The notes under the pieces: generated by a model
What the model saw: only the letters and a program-made list of their open reading frames with translations
What the model was told of the DNA's origin: nothing
The model's database searches: none
Assembly (NCBI RefSeq): GCF_033097485.1
Contig: NZ_AP028634.1
Location: forward strand, 921,126-985,125
Direction of reading: 5' to 3'
DNA: 64,000 nt
Source of the DNA: Pyrofollis japonicus
Lineage (GTDB): Archaea > Thermoproteota > Thermoprotei_A > Sulfolobales > Pyrodictiaceae
Program-made: the position numbers and the translations under genes
Shown here: piece by piece, positions 51,498 through 60,490 of the stretch
Position numbering within the stretch: the first letter of the stretch is position 1
Layout of the letters: each line of letters opens with the position of its first letter

Positions 51498-52877
51498 CTA
51501 CTTTCTACGTTCAGCAGGGTATATGGCTTCCTTCGGAGCCTTCTCAAACGGTTCAAGATATTTCCTAAGAACTTTCGGTATCGTAACTGCACCGTCTGGT
51601 TCCTGGAAGTTCTCCAGAATTGCAGTAATAGTTCTAGTAGATGCTATTGCTGTAGAATTAAGTGTATGGACATACTCTCTCTCCATCCCTTTTCTGCGAA
51701 CAAGCCTTATGTTCAGTCTGTAGCTTTGCCAGTCAGTTGTATTGCTTGCACTGACCATTTCCCTATACTTGCCCTGGGCAGGCATCCATGCTTCAAGATC
51801 ATATTTCTTTGCCGCTGGAGCGCCTAGTTCTCCGGATACAACGTTTACGACCCGGTAAGGCAGACCTAGGCCCTGGAAGAGCTCCTCAGCGTTGCGTATC
51901 AGTTCTTCGTGAATATCCCAGCTCTCCTCCGGTTTTGCAAAGACGTATTGCTCAACCTTATGGAACTGGTGGACGCGGAAGATTCCCTTAAGGTCGCGGT
52001 TACCGGCTCCTGCCTCCTTCCTAAAGCATGGGCTTATACCGACCAGCTTTATTGGAAGCTCGTCTTCCATTATCTCCTCATTGTAGTATAGTGCTGCTAA
52101 CGGGTGCTCGGCTGTAGCTATAAGGTATAGATCTTCGTCTTCGATCTTGTAGATAGCGTCCTTAAAGGTTTCTAGGTCAACTACCCCCATCATTATCCTG
52201 TGACGAAGCATGTATGGAGGCAGTACGAGCTTATACCCCTTTGCAGTTAGCCTATCAATAGCATATAGTAGTAGCGCGAAGTCTAGCCAAACGATGTCGT
52301 CAAATAGGTAGTAGAAACGAGATCCTGCAACTTCGGCTGCCTTCTGGGTATCGCCGAGTCTAAGAACGTACTCTAGCATGTCGGCATGGCCAACTGGCTT
52401 CCAGTCTATGAGTTCGTAGTCTACCTTGAATCCCCACTTCTCGGTTTGTTCTTTAAACTTGTCCAAGTACTCTCTATATACACGTGGTTTGCCCCAGAAT
52501 CGTATTGGAACATTCTCGTCGTCTGAGAAACCGACGGGAACTGATTCGTGAACTATGTTAGGCAATGAGAGCAGTATGCGCTGCCTTTCTTCCTCAATAA
52601 TCTTAAGCTTCTGTTCAAGCTCTTCTCGGGTACGTAGGAGCTTCTTAGCTTCCTCTATTAGCTTCCTCCTTTCCTTATCGTCTTTCGCCTTGGCTATGCT
52701 CCTTGTGATTAAGTTGTGCTGGTGCCTAATTTCGTCAACCATTCTTTTAAGCTTTCTCCACTCTTCGTCAAGCTGGCGTGCCTTATCAACTAAGCTCTCA
52801 TCCATTCCACGCTTTCTAAGGCTTTCCTTTAAAATCTCTGGATTATTGCGAAGATAGGTCAAGATGCTCCATGGCAA
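51498..52877 (-). CDS. serS: Seryl-tRNA synthetase
   Basis: Class II synthetase of 459 residues. The N-terminal long coiled-coil arm (about residues 25-105: [34 protein letters not shown]) binds the tRNA-Ser long arm. Motif 2 is [22 protein letters not shown] (about 280) and motif 3 lies near [19 protein letters not shown]. It is the common type, not the methanogen-specific one. TTG start at 52877. Confidence 0.96.
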   Translation of the reverse strand: MPWSILTYLRNNPEILKESLRKRGMDESLVDKARQLDEEWRKLKRMVDEIRHQHNLITRSIAKAKDDKERRKLIEEAKKLLRTREELEQKLKIIEEERQRILLSLPNIVHESVPVGFSDDENVPIRFWGKPRVYREYLDKFKEQTEKWGFKVDYELIDWKPVGHADMLEYVLRLGDTQKAAEVAGSRFYYLFDDIVWLDFALLLYAIDRLTAKGYKLVLPPYMLRHRIMMGVVDLETFKDAIYKIEDEDLYLIATAEHPLAALYYNEEIMEDELPIKLVGISPCFRKEAGAGNRDLKGIFRVHQFHKVEQYVFAKPEESWDIHEELIRNAEELFQGLGLPYRVVNVVSGELGAPAAKKYDLEAWMPAQGKYREMVSASNTTDWQSYRLNIRLVRRKGMEREYVHTLNSTAIASTRTITAILENFQEPDGAVTIPKVLRKYLEPFEKAPKEAIYPAERRK

Positions 52878-52949
52878 GGAAGTGCTACCCCACAGAAAAC
52901 CCTCTAACTAGGAGCGTTATTGTGTATATCGTTACGAGCCCTTGTACAG

Positions 52950-52958
52950 TTTATATAA
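52950..52958 (+). promoter_or_regulatory. TATA box
   Basis: TTTATATAA, with expected RNA start near 52978-52982. The RNA start region holds the inverted repeat TAGGCA / TGCCTA (52978-52983 and 53016-53021), and a second AT-rich element (TAAAATATA) sits nearer the small gene at 53040. Confidence 0.6.
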
Positions 52959-53039
52959 TGCAGCAGAGTTCGAAGTGTAGGCAACCGCGGCATGACCACT
53001 AATTAACGCTGAGGCTGCCTAAAATATACGGGTGTAAAA

Positions 53040-53192
53040 ATGCCTCTCATGTTCTGCGAGGATAAGTGTATCGAAAAGTGCAGCAATTTAGAGCACCAAG
53101 GCTTTGAGACATATAACGAGTGTGTCGAAGAATGCATATATCATTGCGCGGTCGTGAAGGATCTCAAGATAATTAATAATAGGGATAGGTAG
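53040..53192 (+). CDS. 50-residue twin-CX3CX3C protein
   Basis: Small gene with an ATG at 53040 and GGGTG 5 nt upstream. The 50 residues carry CEDKCIEKC (about residues 6-14) and CVEECIYHC (about 28-36), two CX3CX3C units separated by 13 residues, followed by a basic end (KIINNRDR). CX3C twins occur in helical hairpin proteins held by disulfides or metals, as in the Tim9/10 fold. No homologue is known to me. It has its own upstream TATA boxes, supporting a real gene. Confidence 0.65.
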   Translation: MPLMFCEDKCIEKCSNLEHQGFETYNECVEECIYHCAVVKDLKIINNRDR

Positions 53193-53244
53193 TCGAAACG
53201 TTGTTGTCTCTCTTTGAAAAATGTCGCCTGGTTTTATGCACAAA

Positions 53245-53649
53245 CTATGCTTCCTGTGAGCCGTACATTTCTTCATAGCGTTTTATCCATTCTTCCACGA
53301 CGTCGTAGCCAAATAGTTCTTTAAGCTGCTGCCTTCCCTCGGGAGTAACTCTTCTAGGATCCCAGGGGGTTTCGAGATCCAGCTCAATTTCAACATCTTC
53401 GGCTTCCGGAACCGCTTGGCGGATAGCTTCTTCAGCCATAAATGCTATTTGGCCTGATACTGGGCATCCTGGTGCAGTTAATCCAAGCCTAACCTTTATC
53501 TTGCCATCTTCTATCTTTATGTCGTAGACAAGGCCTAAATCGTATATGTTCACGGGAATTTCTGGGTCATACACATTTCTTAGCGCTTCTATGACCTTCT
53601 TTTTTACTTCCTCGGGGTCGAGCTTCTTCTTAGCAACTTCTTTGCTCAT
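53245..53649 (-). CDS. MIP18/DUF59-family protein (Fe-S assembly)
   Basis: Protein of 134 residues. The DUF59 core VKKKVIEALRNVYDPEIPVNIYDLGLVYDI (from about residue 14) is clear, followed by GLTAPGCPVSGQIAFMAE with the conserved Cys (about 79). MIP18/SufT proteins help deliver Fe-S clusters. The window is rich in cluster enzymes, which fits but does not prove a link. ATG at 53649 after GGAGGG. Confidence 0.88.
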   Translation of the reverse strand: MSKEVAKKKLDPEEVKKKVIEALRNVYDPEIPVNIYDLGLVYDIKIEDGKIKVRLGLTAPGCPVSGQIAFMAEEAIRQAVPEAEDVEIELDLETPWDPRRVTPEGRQQLKELFGYDVVEEWIKRYEEMYGSQEA

Positions 53650-53690
53650 ATGTCTACCCTCCTTTAACTAGAGTAGAAATAAACCGCCTA

Positions 53691-53909
53691 TTAATACTCT
53701 TTTTCGCCAACACCTTTCAGTGTCTTTTTTGAAAATATAGAAATAGTTAAAAAGTATGCTATAATAGGTGCAAATATTATTAATGCTATTGTTAAAAATA
53801 GTAGGATTTTACTATTTATTCTTATAGCAGCATAGAGTAAGGCGAATAATAAGGCAGTCATCGGCAACAATATGGTGTTATATTGTTTTGCAAGCCTTGA
53901 AAAACTCAT
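53691..53909 (-). CDS. Two-helix membrane protein
   Basis: Protein of 72 residues with two membrane helices (about residues 12-32 and 36-58) and a basic C-terminus (FSKKTLKGVGEKEY). Its ATG overlaps the stop of the CinA-like gene (ATGA), so the two are translationally coupled. Function unknown. Confidence 0.65.
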   Translation of the reverse strand: MSFSRLAKQYNTILLPMTALLFALLYAAIRINSKILLFLTIALIIFAPIIAYFLTISIFSKKTLKGVGEKEY

Positions 53910-54688
53910 TGTGACCTCCCGTGTTCTCCTATAAGCTTGCTAAGCTCAGCCAAAACAGTATTAGCTTTCTTTTCTGCTTCCTCACATGTATTGCCAAAGG
54001 CTAGCACCTTTACATCAATAATGGGTTCTCTCAGTTCGTGGCCCTTCGGATGGCTCTTGACATAGCAGTCTAGGCATTTCTTTGAAGCTCTTCGTAGAAG
54101 AGGAGCAAGCGTTGATTCGGGTATACCTTTGATCTCGGTTCCCTTTTCTATGACGCAGATTTTTGGAAAAATGAATCGTATTTTATCCAGGGCTAAGGGC
54201 AGCATTTCTTCCATTTCTCTTGGAACTCCCGGCAATGCTATTATGAATGTAGTATCGTGGTGGAGTAACATACCCGGTGCAGCTCCAACTTTATTCGGTA
54301 TAGGGGTTGAGCCAGCAGGCAGATAAGCCATCTTTAGACGTTCGGGAGTAAGTGGTAAGCCTCGTTGCGAGTAAAACTTATTGATCATTTCTAGGGCCTC
54401 GCTATTGAGTACTAAAGGCCTATTTGTTGCAGCAGCTATTGCTTCGAGAGTCTTATCGTCGTCGGTTGGGCCTAACCCTCCTGTTGTTACTATTATGTCT
54501 GCTCGTTGCAGCGCCTCTCTTATGGTAGATACTATGTCGTCTATAGAGTCGCCGATAGTGACTATTCTATCAACTATTGCGCCCCTAAGGGTGAGCTCCT
54601 TGGCTATGTGTGCCGCATTAGTATTAACTATTCTGCCAATAAGTAGCTCATAGCCGATCGTAACTATCCATGCACGAGGCCTGTACAT
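53906..54688 (-). CDS. CinA-like molybdopterin-binding domain protein
   Basis: Protein of 260 residues of the COG1058/CinA N-terminal family: AWIVTIGYELLIGRIVNTNA (about residues 7-26), DIIVTTGGLGPTDDDKTLEA (about 63-82) and PAGSTPIPNKVGAAPGML (about 124-141). The family has a MoaB/MoeA-like pterin-binding fold, and CinA relatives hydrolyse ADP-ribose or pyridine nucleotides. Its exact substrate here is not known. ATG at 54688. Confidence 0.82.
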   Translation of the reverse strand: MYRPRAWIVTIGYELLIGRIVNTNAAHIAKELTLRGAIVDRIVTIGDSIDDIVSTIREALQRADIIVTTGGLGPTDDDKTLEAIAAATNRPLVLNSEALEMINKFYSQRGLPLTPERLKMAYLPAGSTPIPNKVGAAPGMLLHHDTTFIIALPGVPREMEEMLPLALDKIRFIFPKICVIEKGTEIKGIPESTLAPLLRRASKKCLDCYVKSHPKGHELREPIIDVKVLAFGNTCEEAEKKANTVLAELSKLIGEHGRSQ

Positions 54689-54736
54689 CTCGAACGATAC
54701 CTAGAAAACCCTACTATGAATACACCTATTCAAAAT

Positions 54737-54803
54737 GCGCGCCGCCCCCCGGACAGCCCCGCGGCACGGGGCATGGATGAGGGTAAGGGGACTTGCCTCC
54801 CGC
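54737..54803 (-). other. GC-rich island, possible structured RNA
   Basis: A very GC-rich stretch of about 67 bp within an AT-rich gap between glyA and the CinA-like gene. It includes a 6 bp hairpin GCCCCG-CGGCA-CGGGGC (54756-54772). On the minus strand TATAAAAT (54846-54853) lies about 45 bp before it. In a hyperthermophile such islands usually mark structured RNA. No C/D or H/ACA boxes are seen. Confidence 0.4.
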
Positions 54804-54880
54804 AATTCTTTGCTTAGATACGAATAAACAATTAGATGAAATATTATTTTATACATGTTTTTAGATAGCTAGATGGTTTG

Positions 54881-56212
54881 TTACCAGAGCAAGTATAATT
54901 TACCATCGCTTATCGGGTTGATATCAAAGCAGTACTTTACCTCAAGGAACTCCTTCCTATACTCGGTAACCTCCTTTGCTATTTTCGCAGGATCCTCTTT
55001 ATCTATCAGTACCCTCTTCATGAAGCGTGCTATATCCTTCATATTGTCCTCCTTCATTCCGTACCTTGTCATTTCTTGTACACCGAGGCGGAGGCCACTC
55101 GGATCCTTTATAGCGTCTGGCGGATCGTATGGCAGTAGATTCTTGTTTACAATGATGTTTGCTTGTTCAAGCAAAACTGCAGCCTTTGCGCCTCCACCCT
55201 GTGCTCGGACATCGAGTACTACCTGGTGGCTTCTTGTATAGCCAAGGTGCTCGCCGAGAACCTTGAACCCCTCAGCAGCCAGTGCCTCTGCTAATGCTCT
55301 TGCATTACGTACTACCTGGTCCGCATATGCTTCTCCAAAGTATTTCATCTCTATAGCTGTTATAGCTAAGGCGGGTAGACGGTGAAGGTGATGATTACTT
55401 ACAAAGTAGGGGAAGACAGCCCTTGATATCCTCTTATAGAGCTGTTCATCTCTCGTAGCAATTATGCCGCCCTGAGGCCCAGGAAATGTTTTGTGAGTTG
55501 AAGCTGTTAGAACATCTGCACCGTGGTCGAGAGGATTTCGCCATCGTTTTCCAACTATTAGTCCTAGGACATGAGCAGCATCATATACGAGCTTGCCACC
55601 TACAGAGTGGATAGCTTCTGCAATTTCTTTAACCGGGTGCGGGAAAAGATAGACACTCCCTCCTAGCACCGCGAATGATGGCTTGACACTCTCTATTAGC
55701 TTAACCGCCTTATCCACGTCAACATTGAGGTTCTCAGCATCATATGGCATCTCTATATGCTCTATACACAGGGCTCCAAGTGTGCCGAACTTTGTATGGC
55801 TCACATGCGCGCCTGCTTGCACGGGCGCGATGACTGCCTTTGACCCACATTCGCCTAGCACTCTAAACACTGAGGCATTAGCAATGGTTCCGCTCACTGG
55901 TCTCGGATCTACGAAGGCTCCTCCGAGAATGTCGCCCATGAGCTTCATTACGCGTGTTTCAACTTCGTCAACATACTTTGTTCCTTGGTAGTATCTTTTG
56001 AAGGGTTTTCCTTCAGCATATCTGTGCATCATGTCGCTGATGTATGCTGCAAGGGCTAGAGGGCTCATGGCGTTCTCGCTGGCAATCAGGTTAATAGTTT
56101 CCTTCTTGCGCCATATATTATGGCGTTGTGTTAGCTCTAGTACCTCTCTTGCCTCGGGAGGAATTAGGGAGAAAGCCTTGTCCCAAAAAGGAGTAGTCAA
56201 TTTGTATGGCAC
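54881..56212 (-). CDS. glyA: Serine hydroxymethyltransferase
   Basis: PLP enzyme of 443 residues that interconverts serine and glycine with a one-carbon carrier (a modified folate in archaea). The PLP lysine is in [15 protein letters not shown] (about residue 235), and [12 protein letters not shown] near the N-terminus and [12 protein letters not shown] are typical. The length suits the archaeal form. GTG start at 56212. It heads a minus-strand group, with the gap at 54689-54880 downstream. Confidence 0.96.
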   Translation of the reverse strand: MPYKLTTPFWDKAFSLIPPEAREVLELTQRHNIWRKKETINLIASENAMSPLALAAYISDMMHRYAEGKPFKRYYQGTKYVDEVETRVMKLMGDILGGAFVDPRPVSGTIANASVFRVLGECGSKAVIAPVQAGAHVSHTKFGTLGALCIEHIEMPYDAENLNVDVDKAVKLIESVKPSFAVLGGSVYLFPHPVKEIAEAIHSVGGKLVYDAAHVLGLIVGKRWRNPLDHGADVLTASTHKTFPGPQGGIIATRDEQLYKRISRAVFPYFVSNHHLHRLPALAITAIEMKYFGEAYADQVVRNARALAEALAAEGFKVLGEHLGYTRSHQVVLDVRAQGGGAKAAVLLEQANIIVNKNLLPYDPPDAIKDPSGLRLGVQEMTRYGMKEDNMKDIARFMKRVLIDKEDPAKIAKEVTEYRKEFLEVKYCFDINPISDGKLYLLW

Positions 56213-56255
56213 CGAGTAGTCTACTCGGAGAGTGGTTGGTCTAGTAAGCTTAACG

Positions 56256-56585
56256 CTACGAATTACTGGATTCTATGCTTGATAAGTCCTTTGCATTACT
56301 CATGCGTAAATGTGTGATGCTTTTAACCGGTTTATCGGTTGCGAGGACCCGCAAAGCACCCATGTATGCCTTTTCAACTATGTCATAGGTTACGGGTATG
56401 CCTATATCATCCTCCATTCTCCGCAGAAGCCAGTATGCATCTACTATGCTATGCCACTCACCAGCCTTTCGAATAAGTATATCCCTAGCTTTTTCCTCTG
56501 CAATAGAGAATCGTGGGTCTACATAATCTTTAGACCTCTTAGCCTCGTCTGTATGCTTAAACGAACTCACTTCGCTGAGCCCCAA
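56256..56585 (-). CDS. Hypothetical helical protein upstream of glyA
   Basis: Protein of 109 residues that I do not recognise, helical ([39 protein letters not shown]). TTG start at 56585. It is 43 bp upstream of glyA on the same strand and could be co-transcribed. Confidence 0.5.
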   Translation of the reverse strand: MGLSEVSSFKHTDEAKRSKDYVDPRFSIAEEKARDILIRKAGEWHSIVDAYWLLRRMEDDIGIPVTYDIVEKAYMGALRVLATDKPVKSITHLRMSNAKDLSSIESSNS

Positions 56586-56780
56586 GTAATACCTTTAATT
56601 ATACCTCTGCGGTTAATTTGGTGTTCCACTCGGCTAAAGGTACTACCGGAAACGAACGTAAGAATTCCCCGTGGATGCCCACTCTCCCTATTTTCATTTC
56701 TAATGATTGCCTTGGCTGGGTTATTGGGGGCTCAGCATCTTAAGAGCTAATTCGCTCAGTACTTACACCGGGGTCTCACT

Positions 56781-57203
56781 GTGTCGGCAAGCCTAGGGTC
56801 AATTAACGTCTCAACACATGATGTCGGGACACACATTGAAATCGAAATCGGCGCAGCCGTAGATGTCGAGATAATTGTATATGGTGGTTTAGATCCTTTA
56901 ACAGATGAACTCGTTGAAAATGCGAAGAAGGCCTCTGAGAAACTCTTCAAGGAATACGGGATAGATGCCATAGTTATTCCTAGAACAGTTTACTGGGACA
57001 TATTTACACAATACATACCAGCATCTGATACACTGCCTCTGCTCGTAATTAACGGTAGAGAAGTTGCAAGGGGCAGAAGCCTAGCCGTAGAGGAGATAGT
57101 CGATATAGCGCTGGAAATGCTCGGTATTAAGGAGCGCGAAAAAGCACTACCTTTTATTGGAAAGAGAAGCAGCGACATTCTCCAAGCAGCAATTACTGAA
57201 TAG
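56781..57203 (+). CDS. Thioredoxin-fold protein without redox cysteines
   Basis: Protein of 140 residues. DVEIIVYGGLDPLTDELVEN (about residues 28-47), a long helix, then LPLLVINGREVARGRSLAVE (about 96-115) and a final helix give a thioredoxin-like fold with GGLDPLT where CXXC would be. It is a paralogue of the gene at 28683. GTG start at 56781. The first 25 residues are an extra N-terminal segment. The 3' end overlaps the convergent PfkB gene by 57 bp. Confidence 0.56.
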   Translation: MSASLGSINVSTHDVGTHIEIEIGAAVDVEIIVYGGLDPLTDELVENAKKASEKLFKEYGIDAIVIPRTVYWDIFTQYIPASDTLPLLVINGREVARGRSLAVEEIVDIALEMLGIKEREKALPFIGKRSSDILQAAITE

Positions 57204-58103
57204 GAAGCGTTTACTCGCAGCAATATGCTCCTTAAAGTGTTTGGCGCACGAGGCTCTGGCCACAACTCCGTGTTTTTCAAGCAGTGTTAATATGCACGAA
57301 GTCGCCGAGGTAGCAGCTAATAGTGCCTCAGTAAAGTCCATTCCGCTATAAATAGCATAAAGTATGAGTGTAGCAAGAATATCTCCTGCACCTACAGAGT
57401 AACCCGATTTTAGCAAAGGCTCAATACTTAAACATACTCCGTTATCCGCGGCAACAAGCCCAGCAGAACCCATGGTTAGTACTACTCTAATGCCTCTCCT
57501 TACGAGAATTCTCGTTGCGGTGGTAGCGGCTTCAATGTTGTTTGCGAAGTCTTCTAGGCTGAACTTAGCTATTACACAATTAGACGAACTCAGCACGATG
57601 GAAGACAGTACGGAAAGAGCAGCCTCGAACGTGTTAATGACTTCACTGTCTTCTAGCTTTAGTCTCGAAAACCCTTGAATATCAACTAGCGTGCAGCCAT
57701 GGGAGTTTATTACTTTGAGCATGTCAGAAGTCGTGTACTCCCATAATAAGGGCGAGAACAGCGCAAAACTCGATTCCTGTGAAACAACGATGCTTTTGTA
57801 CTCCTTTCCGAGAAGTTTTATTTTTCGTTCATCATTTTGAACGTCTATTTTAAAAATTAATGTATGGTTGTCTATTTTGACGGGTTTTTTGCTAGTTGGA
57901 TTAAGATATTCTATTAGTGCTAAACTGCTTTCAGCATTATCTGGGATATTTAAGATTATTCTATAAGTTGCTCCTATAGCATGCAGTGCAAGTGATGCAT
58001 AAAATGGTGGGCCGCCCTTAGTGAACTTCGCTCCCACCACATCGATTGTTGGAGTTGAATAAATGTCTAGTAAAAAGGTTTTATTCTTCTTCATCCTCTT
58101 CAT
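57147..58103 (-). CDS. PfkB-family sugar/nucleoside kinase
   Basis: Protein of 318 residues with the ribokinase fold. LLDIYSTPTIDVVGAKFTKGG opens it, then GGPPFYASLALHAIGA (about residues 30-45) and the catalytic GYSVGAGDILATLILYAI (about 235-252), whose GAGD holds the base. The substrate is uncertain (sugar or nucleoside). ATG at 58103, inside the 3' end of the zinc-finger gene; GAGGAAGAAT supplies its ribosome site. Confidence 0.82.
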   Translation of the reverse strand: MKRMKKNKTFLLDIYSTPTIDVVGAKFTKGGPPFYASLALHAIGATYRIILNIPDNAESSLALIEYLNPTSKKPVKIDNHTLIFKIDVQNDERKIKLLGKEYKSIVVSQESSFALFSPLLWEYTTSDMLKVINSHGCTLVDIQGFSRLKLEDSEVINTFEAALSVLSSIVLSSSNCVIAKFSLEDFANNIEAATTATRILVRRGIRVVLTMGSAGLVAADNGVCLSIEPLLKSGYSVGAGDILATLILYAIYSGMDFTEALLAATSATSCILTLLEKHGVVARASCAKHFKEHIAASKRFLFSNCCLENVAASLSNKR

Positions 58104-58353
58104 ATTCCTCTTCTTGCTCTTCTACTCTAGTCCGAGGCATGATTGTTTGTTTCTCAAGCCTCTTGGTATGTGCTAATAAATGAAATATAAGGTCTTCAGC
58201 TGTGAAGAAATATGCTGCCTTTTTCTCCTCGCCGCATATAGGGCATAGAAGTAGCCCTGTCTCCTTATCCCTTTTGACTTTAAGTCTCACGCCATGACTC
58301 TCTATTATTATATCCTCCCAGCTAGGGGTCCATTGAAGCGCCATTGGCATCAC
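58081..58353 (-). CDS. C2H2-like zinc-finger protein with acidic tail
   Basis: Protein of 90 residues. A single finger CPICGEEKKAAYFFTAEDLI followed by FHLLAHTKR gives C-x2-C...H-x3-H (about residues 37-63). The tail is almost all acidic (VEEQEEEYEEDEEE). GTG start at 58353 overlaps the stop of the reductase gene, and its own 3' end overlaps the PfkB start, so all three form a tightly coupled unit. Confidence 0.66.
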   Translation of the reverse strand: MMPMALQWTPSWEDIIIESHGVRLKVKRDKETGLLLCPICGEEKKAAYFFTAEDLIFHLLAHTKRLEKQTIMPRTRVEEQEEEYEEDEEE

Positions 58354-59714
58354 ATCTTCTCTGCAAGTTTTTGCTCAAACTCGTTGAATATTCTCTCTGT
58401 CTCCTTTATCCATTCACTTAGCTGCGCTGGGCTCTCCGGATAGTTCATGTAGTGATCCCTAGCCTTTTTCATGTAGTCGCCGACGAGTTTGAGCTTTGCG
58501 AGAAGGCTTGGTCTCCCAAGACCCCTAATTATTATCTTTGCTTTCTCAAGCGTACTTATGCGGAGTTCGCCAACATTGCTTGTATATAGCACGTCCTCCT
58601 CTGGAAGAAGCTTCTTCTCCATACCGTATCGTATATCGTCGTTGGGTAAACGCTGCAAGAACCTCCTGAAGACGTCTAGGGCTGCTTGCTTGGCTCCTAC
58701 ATTTTGCATATAGTTTATGTTTAGGCTCCATAAGCCTTCTTCGCTGAAATCGTTCCTGTTATATGCTTCTTCGATTGCTTGTGCAGCGTAGTATGCTGCT
58801 CGGAACGCGTAGCCCATACCGCCTCCGTGTACAGGGTTGACAGTGTATCCTGCATCGCCTATGGCAACTATGCCTGGTCCAACAAGTGTATTAGACGGCC
58901 TACGCGTTGGGAGAGGTGCACCGGCGGCATTGTGCACATGATACTTCTTTTGGAGAAGTGGATGTTTAGTTAGCTTCTCTTTGTATATAGTCATTGGGTT
59001 CGGATAGCCCATGCCACCTTGTACGCCGAGGCCTACGTTAACACTCTTCGCTGATTCCGGGAAGTACCACCAGTATCCTCCTGGTGCGATTTCTTGGTCA
59101 AGATATATCCGTATCACATCCGGCTCATCTATCTTGTAATCTTCGTATTCTATAACCTCGCGGTACGCTATATTCGTATCTCTTGGGTCTATGGGCTCAT
59201 AGATGGGCCATTCGTGTGGAAGCTTGTTTCTCAGCACTCTTGAGAAGCCCGTTGCCTCGATAACAATGCTGGATCTGAGTTCGGCAACCTTATCTGCTAT
59301 CTTGGCACGTACTCCCACAACCTTGTTATCTTTTATTATCGGCTCTAGAACCTTCGAGTTGAAGAATACATCGACGTTATCTTTGTCAATGACGCTTTCA
59401 ACAAGCCATTTTCCAAACGCATTACGGTTAATGATGTAGCCTTCTCCGTGAACCCTATACCTTGTAGTCTCACCTGGCGAGTATATGTCAATAGCCTTGA
59501 CATGGTTCTTTATTACTGTGCTTGGAGGCTCGGGGAGACCTGCTTCACGTGGATGATGTGCTCCCAGTGCATCGCCGCATGGTTTTCCCCAAAGGGTGTT
59601 AAGGTTGCGCCAATCAATTGCTGCGACATTAAAGCCTTTACGTGCCAAGTGCCAGAGTGCAACTGTGCCGGCTGGCCCGAGACCCGCTATAATCACGTCG
59701 TACTTTTCGCGCAC
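58350..59714 (-). CDS. Geranylgeranyl reductase (archaeal lipid saturation)
   Basis: FAD enzyme of 454 residues that saturates the isoprenoid chains of archaeal lipids. N-terminal FAD fold DVIIAGLGPAGTVALWHLAR (about residues 6-25), KPCGDALGAHH (about 44-54) and the second FAD motif GIVAIGDAGYTVNPVHGGGM (about 278-297) are all present. The central IAPGGYWWYFPES block is typical of this family. GTG start at 59714. A divergent paralogue lies at 32330. Confidence 0.88.
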   Translation of the reverse strand: MREKYDVIIAGLGPAGTVALWHLARKGFNVAAIDWRNLNTLWGKPCGDALGAHHPREAGLPEPPSTVIKNHVKAIDIYSPGETTRYRVHGEGYIINRNAFGKWLVESVIDKDNVDVFFNSKVLEPIIKDNKVVGVRAKIADKVAELRSSIVIEATGFSRVLRNKLPHEWPIYEPIDPRDTNIAYREVIEYEDYKIDEPDVIRIYLDQEIAPGGYWWYFPESAKSVNVGLGVQGGMGYPNPMTIYKEKLTKHPLLQKKYHVHNAAGAPLPTRRPSNTLVGPGIVAIGDAGYTVNPVHGGGMGYAFRAAYYAAQAIEEAYNRNDFSEEGLWSLNINYMQNVGAKQAALDVFRRFLQRLPNDDIRYGMEKKLLPEEDVLYTSNVGELRISTLEKAKIIIRGLGRPSLLAKLKLVGDYMKKARDHYMNYPESPAQLSEWIKETERIFNEFEQKLAEKM

Positions 59715-59856
59715 ACGACCACCTCTAAGCGGTTAAGGCGCTAAGGGTTTCCGAGCTTTTCACACTCTGTTATCGGGTGTTTATTAGTGCTAGGTCTCAT
59801 ACTCTATGCAATGTAGCATTCTTTCAACACGTTAATATGTTAGTGATTACGCCGTC

Positions 59857-59896
59857 TCGGGAAAAGTAGTCTGAATATTAGGGGCTGTTCTCCCGA
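59857..59896. promoter_or_regulatory. Inverted repeat around the Hsp20 TATA region
   Basis: TCGGGA (59857-59862) and TCCCGA (59891-59896) flank the AT-rich GAATATTA element in front of the small heat-shock gene. Possible operator for a heat-shock regulator. Confidence 0.45.
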
Positions 59897-59919
59897 AATA
59901 CCTCTGGAGAGTGGTAGAG

Positions 59920-60480
59920 ATGAGTTCTCCTTGGAGACGCAGATTTGGGTTCGGGCTTGGCGACGTATTTGATGAGATAGAGAGAACAATAAGGGAAATG
60001 GAACGCTTTGTTGCAAGGATGATGGAAGAGTTCGAGGCACGGGCACTATCACCGTCACTAGAATCCAAGGGTGAAGTACGCGGCCCCATAGTGTATGGCG
60101 TAAGAATAACCATAGGTCCCGACGGACAGCCGATAATAGAGGAGTTCGGCAACGTTAAGCGCATTGGTAGGAAAGCCGTTGTAGAAGAAGTCGTTGAGCC
60201 ACTAGTAGATGTTATAGAGGAGAAGGACAAAGTTACGGTTATCGCGGAAGTACCAGGTGTAGATAAGGATAAGATTAAGATAAAGGTCAAAGATAACAAG
60301 CTCATAATAAGAGCGGAGGACAAGGATAGGAAGTACTACAAGGAAATAGAGTTACCTGCAGAGGTAAAACCGGAAACTGCTAAGGCGAAGTATAGGAATG
60401 GTATACTTGAAATAACTTTTGAGAAGAAAAAACCCGAAAAAGAGGAAGAGGAAGAAGGCTTAGAAATAAAAGTCGAGTAA
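59920..60480 (+). CDS. Small heat-shock protein (Hsp20/alpha-crystallin)
   Basis: Chaperone of 186 residues. The N-terminal region is aromatic and charged (RRFGFGLGDVFDEIERTIRE). The alpha-crystallin domain spans about residues 85-165 (VIEEKDKVTVIAEVPGVDKD, IRAEDKDRKYYKEIELPAEV, YRNGILEITFEKK). The C-terminal tail ends in an I-x-V motif (EIKVE) used for oligomer contacts. ATG at 59920 chosen, with GGAGAG 9 nt upstream. A GTG at 59911 is less likely. Confidence 0.92.
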   Translation: MSSPWRRRFGFGLGDVFDEIERTIREMERFVARMMEEFEARALSPSLESKGEVRGPIVYGVRITIGPDGQPIIEEFGNVKRIGRKAVVEEVVEPLVDVIEEKDKVTVIAEVPGVDKDKIKIKVKDNKLIIRAEDKDRKYYKEIELPAEVKPETAKAKYRNGILEITFEKKKPEKEEEEEGLEIKVE

Positions 60481-60490
60481 GCATTATGAG

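Noticed and set aside
54770-54805. RNase P conserved region I (GGGAGGCAAGTCC on the minus strand)
   Set aside because: The rest of RNase P RNA, including conserved region V, is absent from the short gap.
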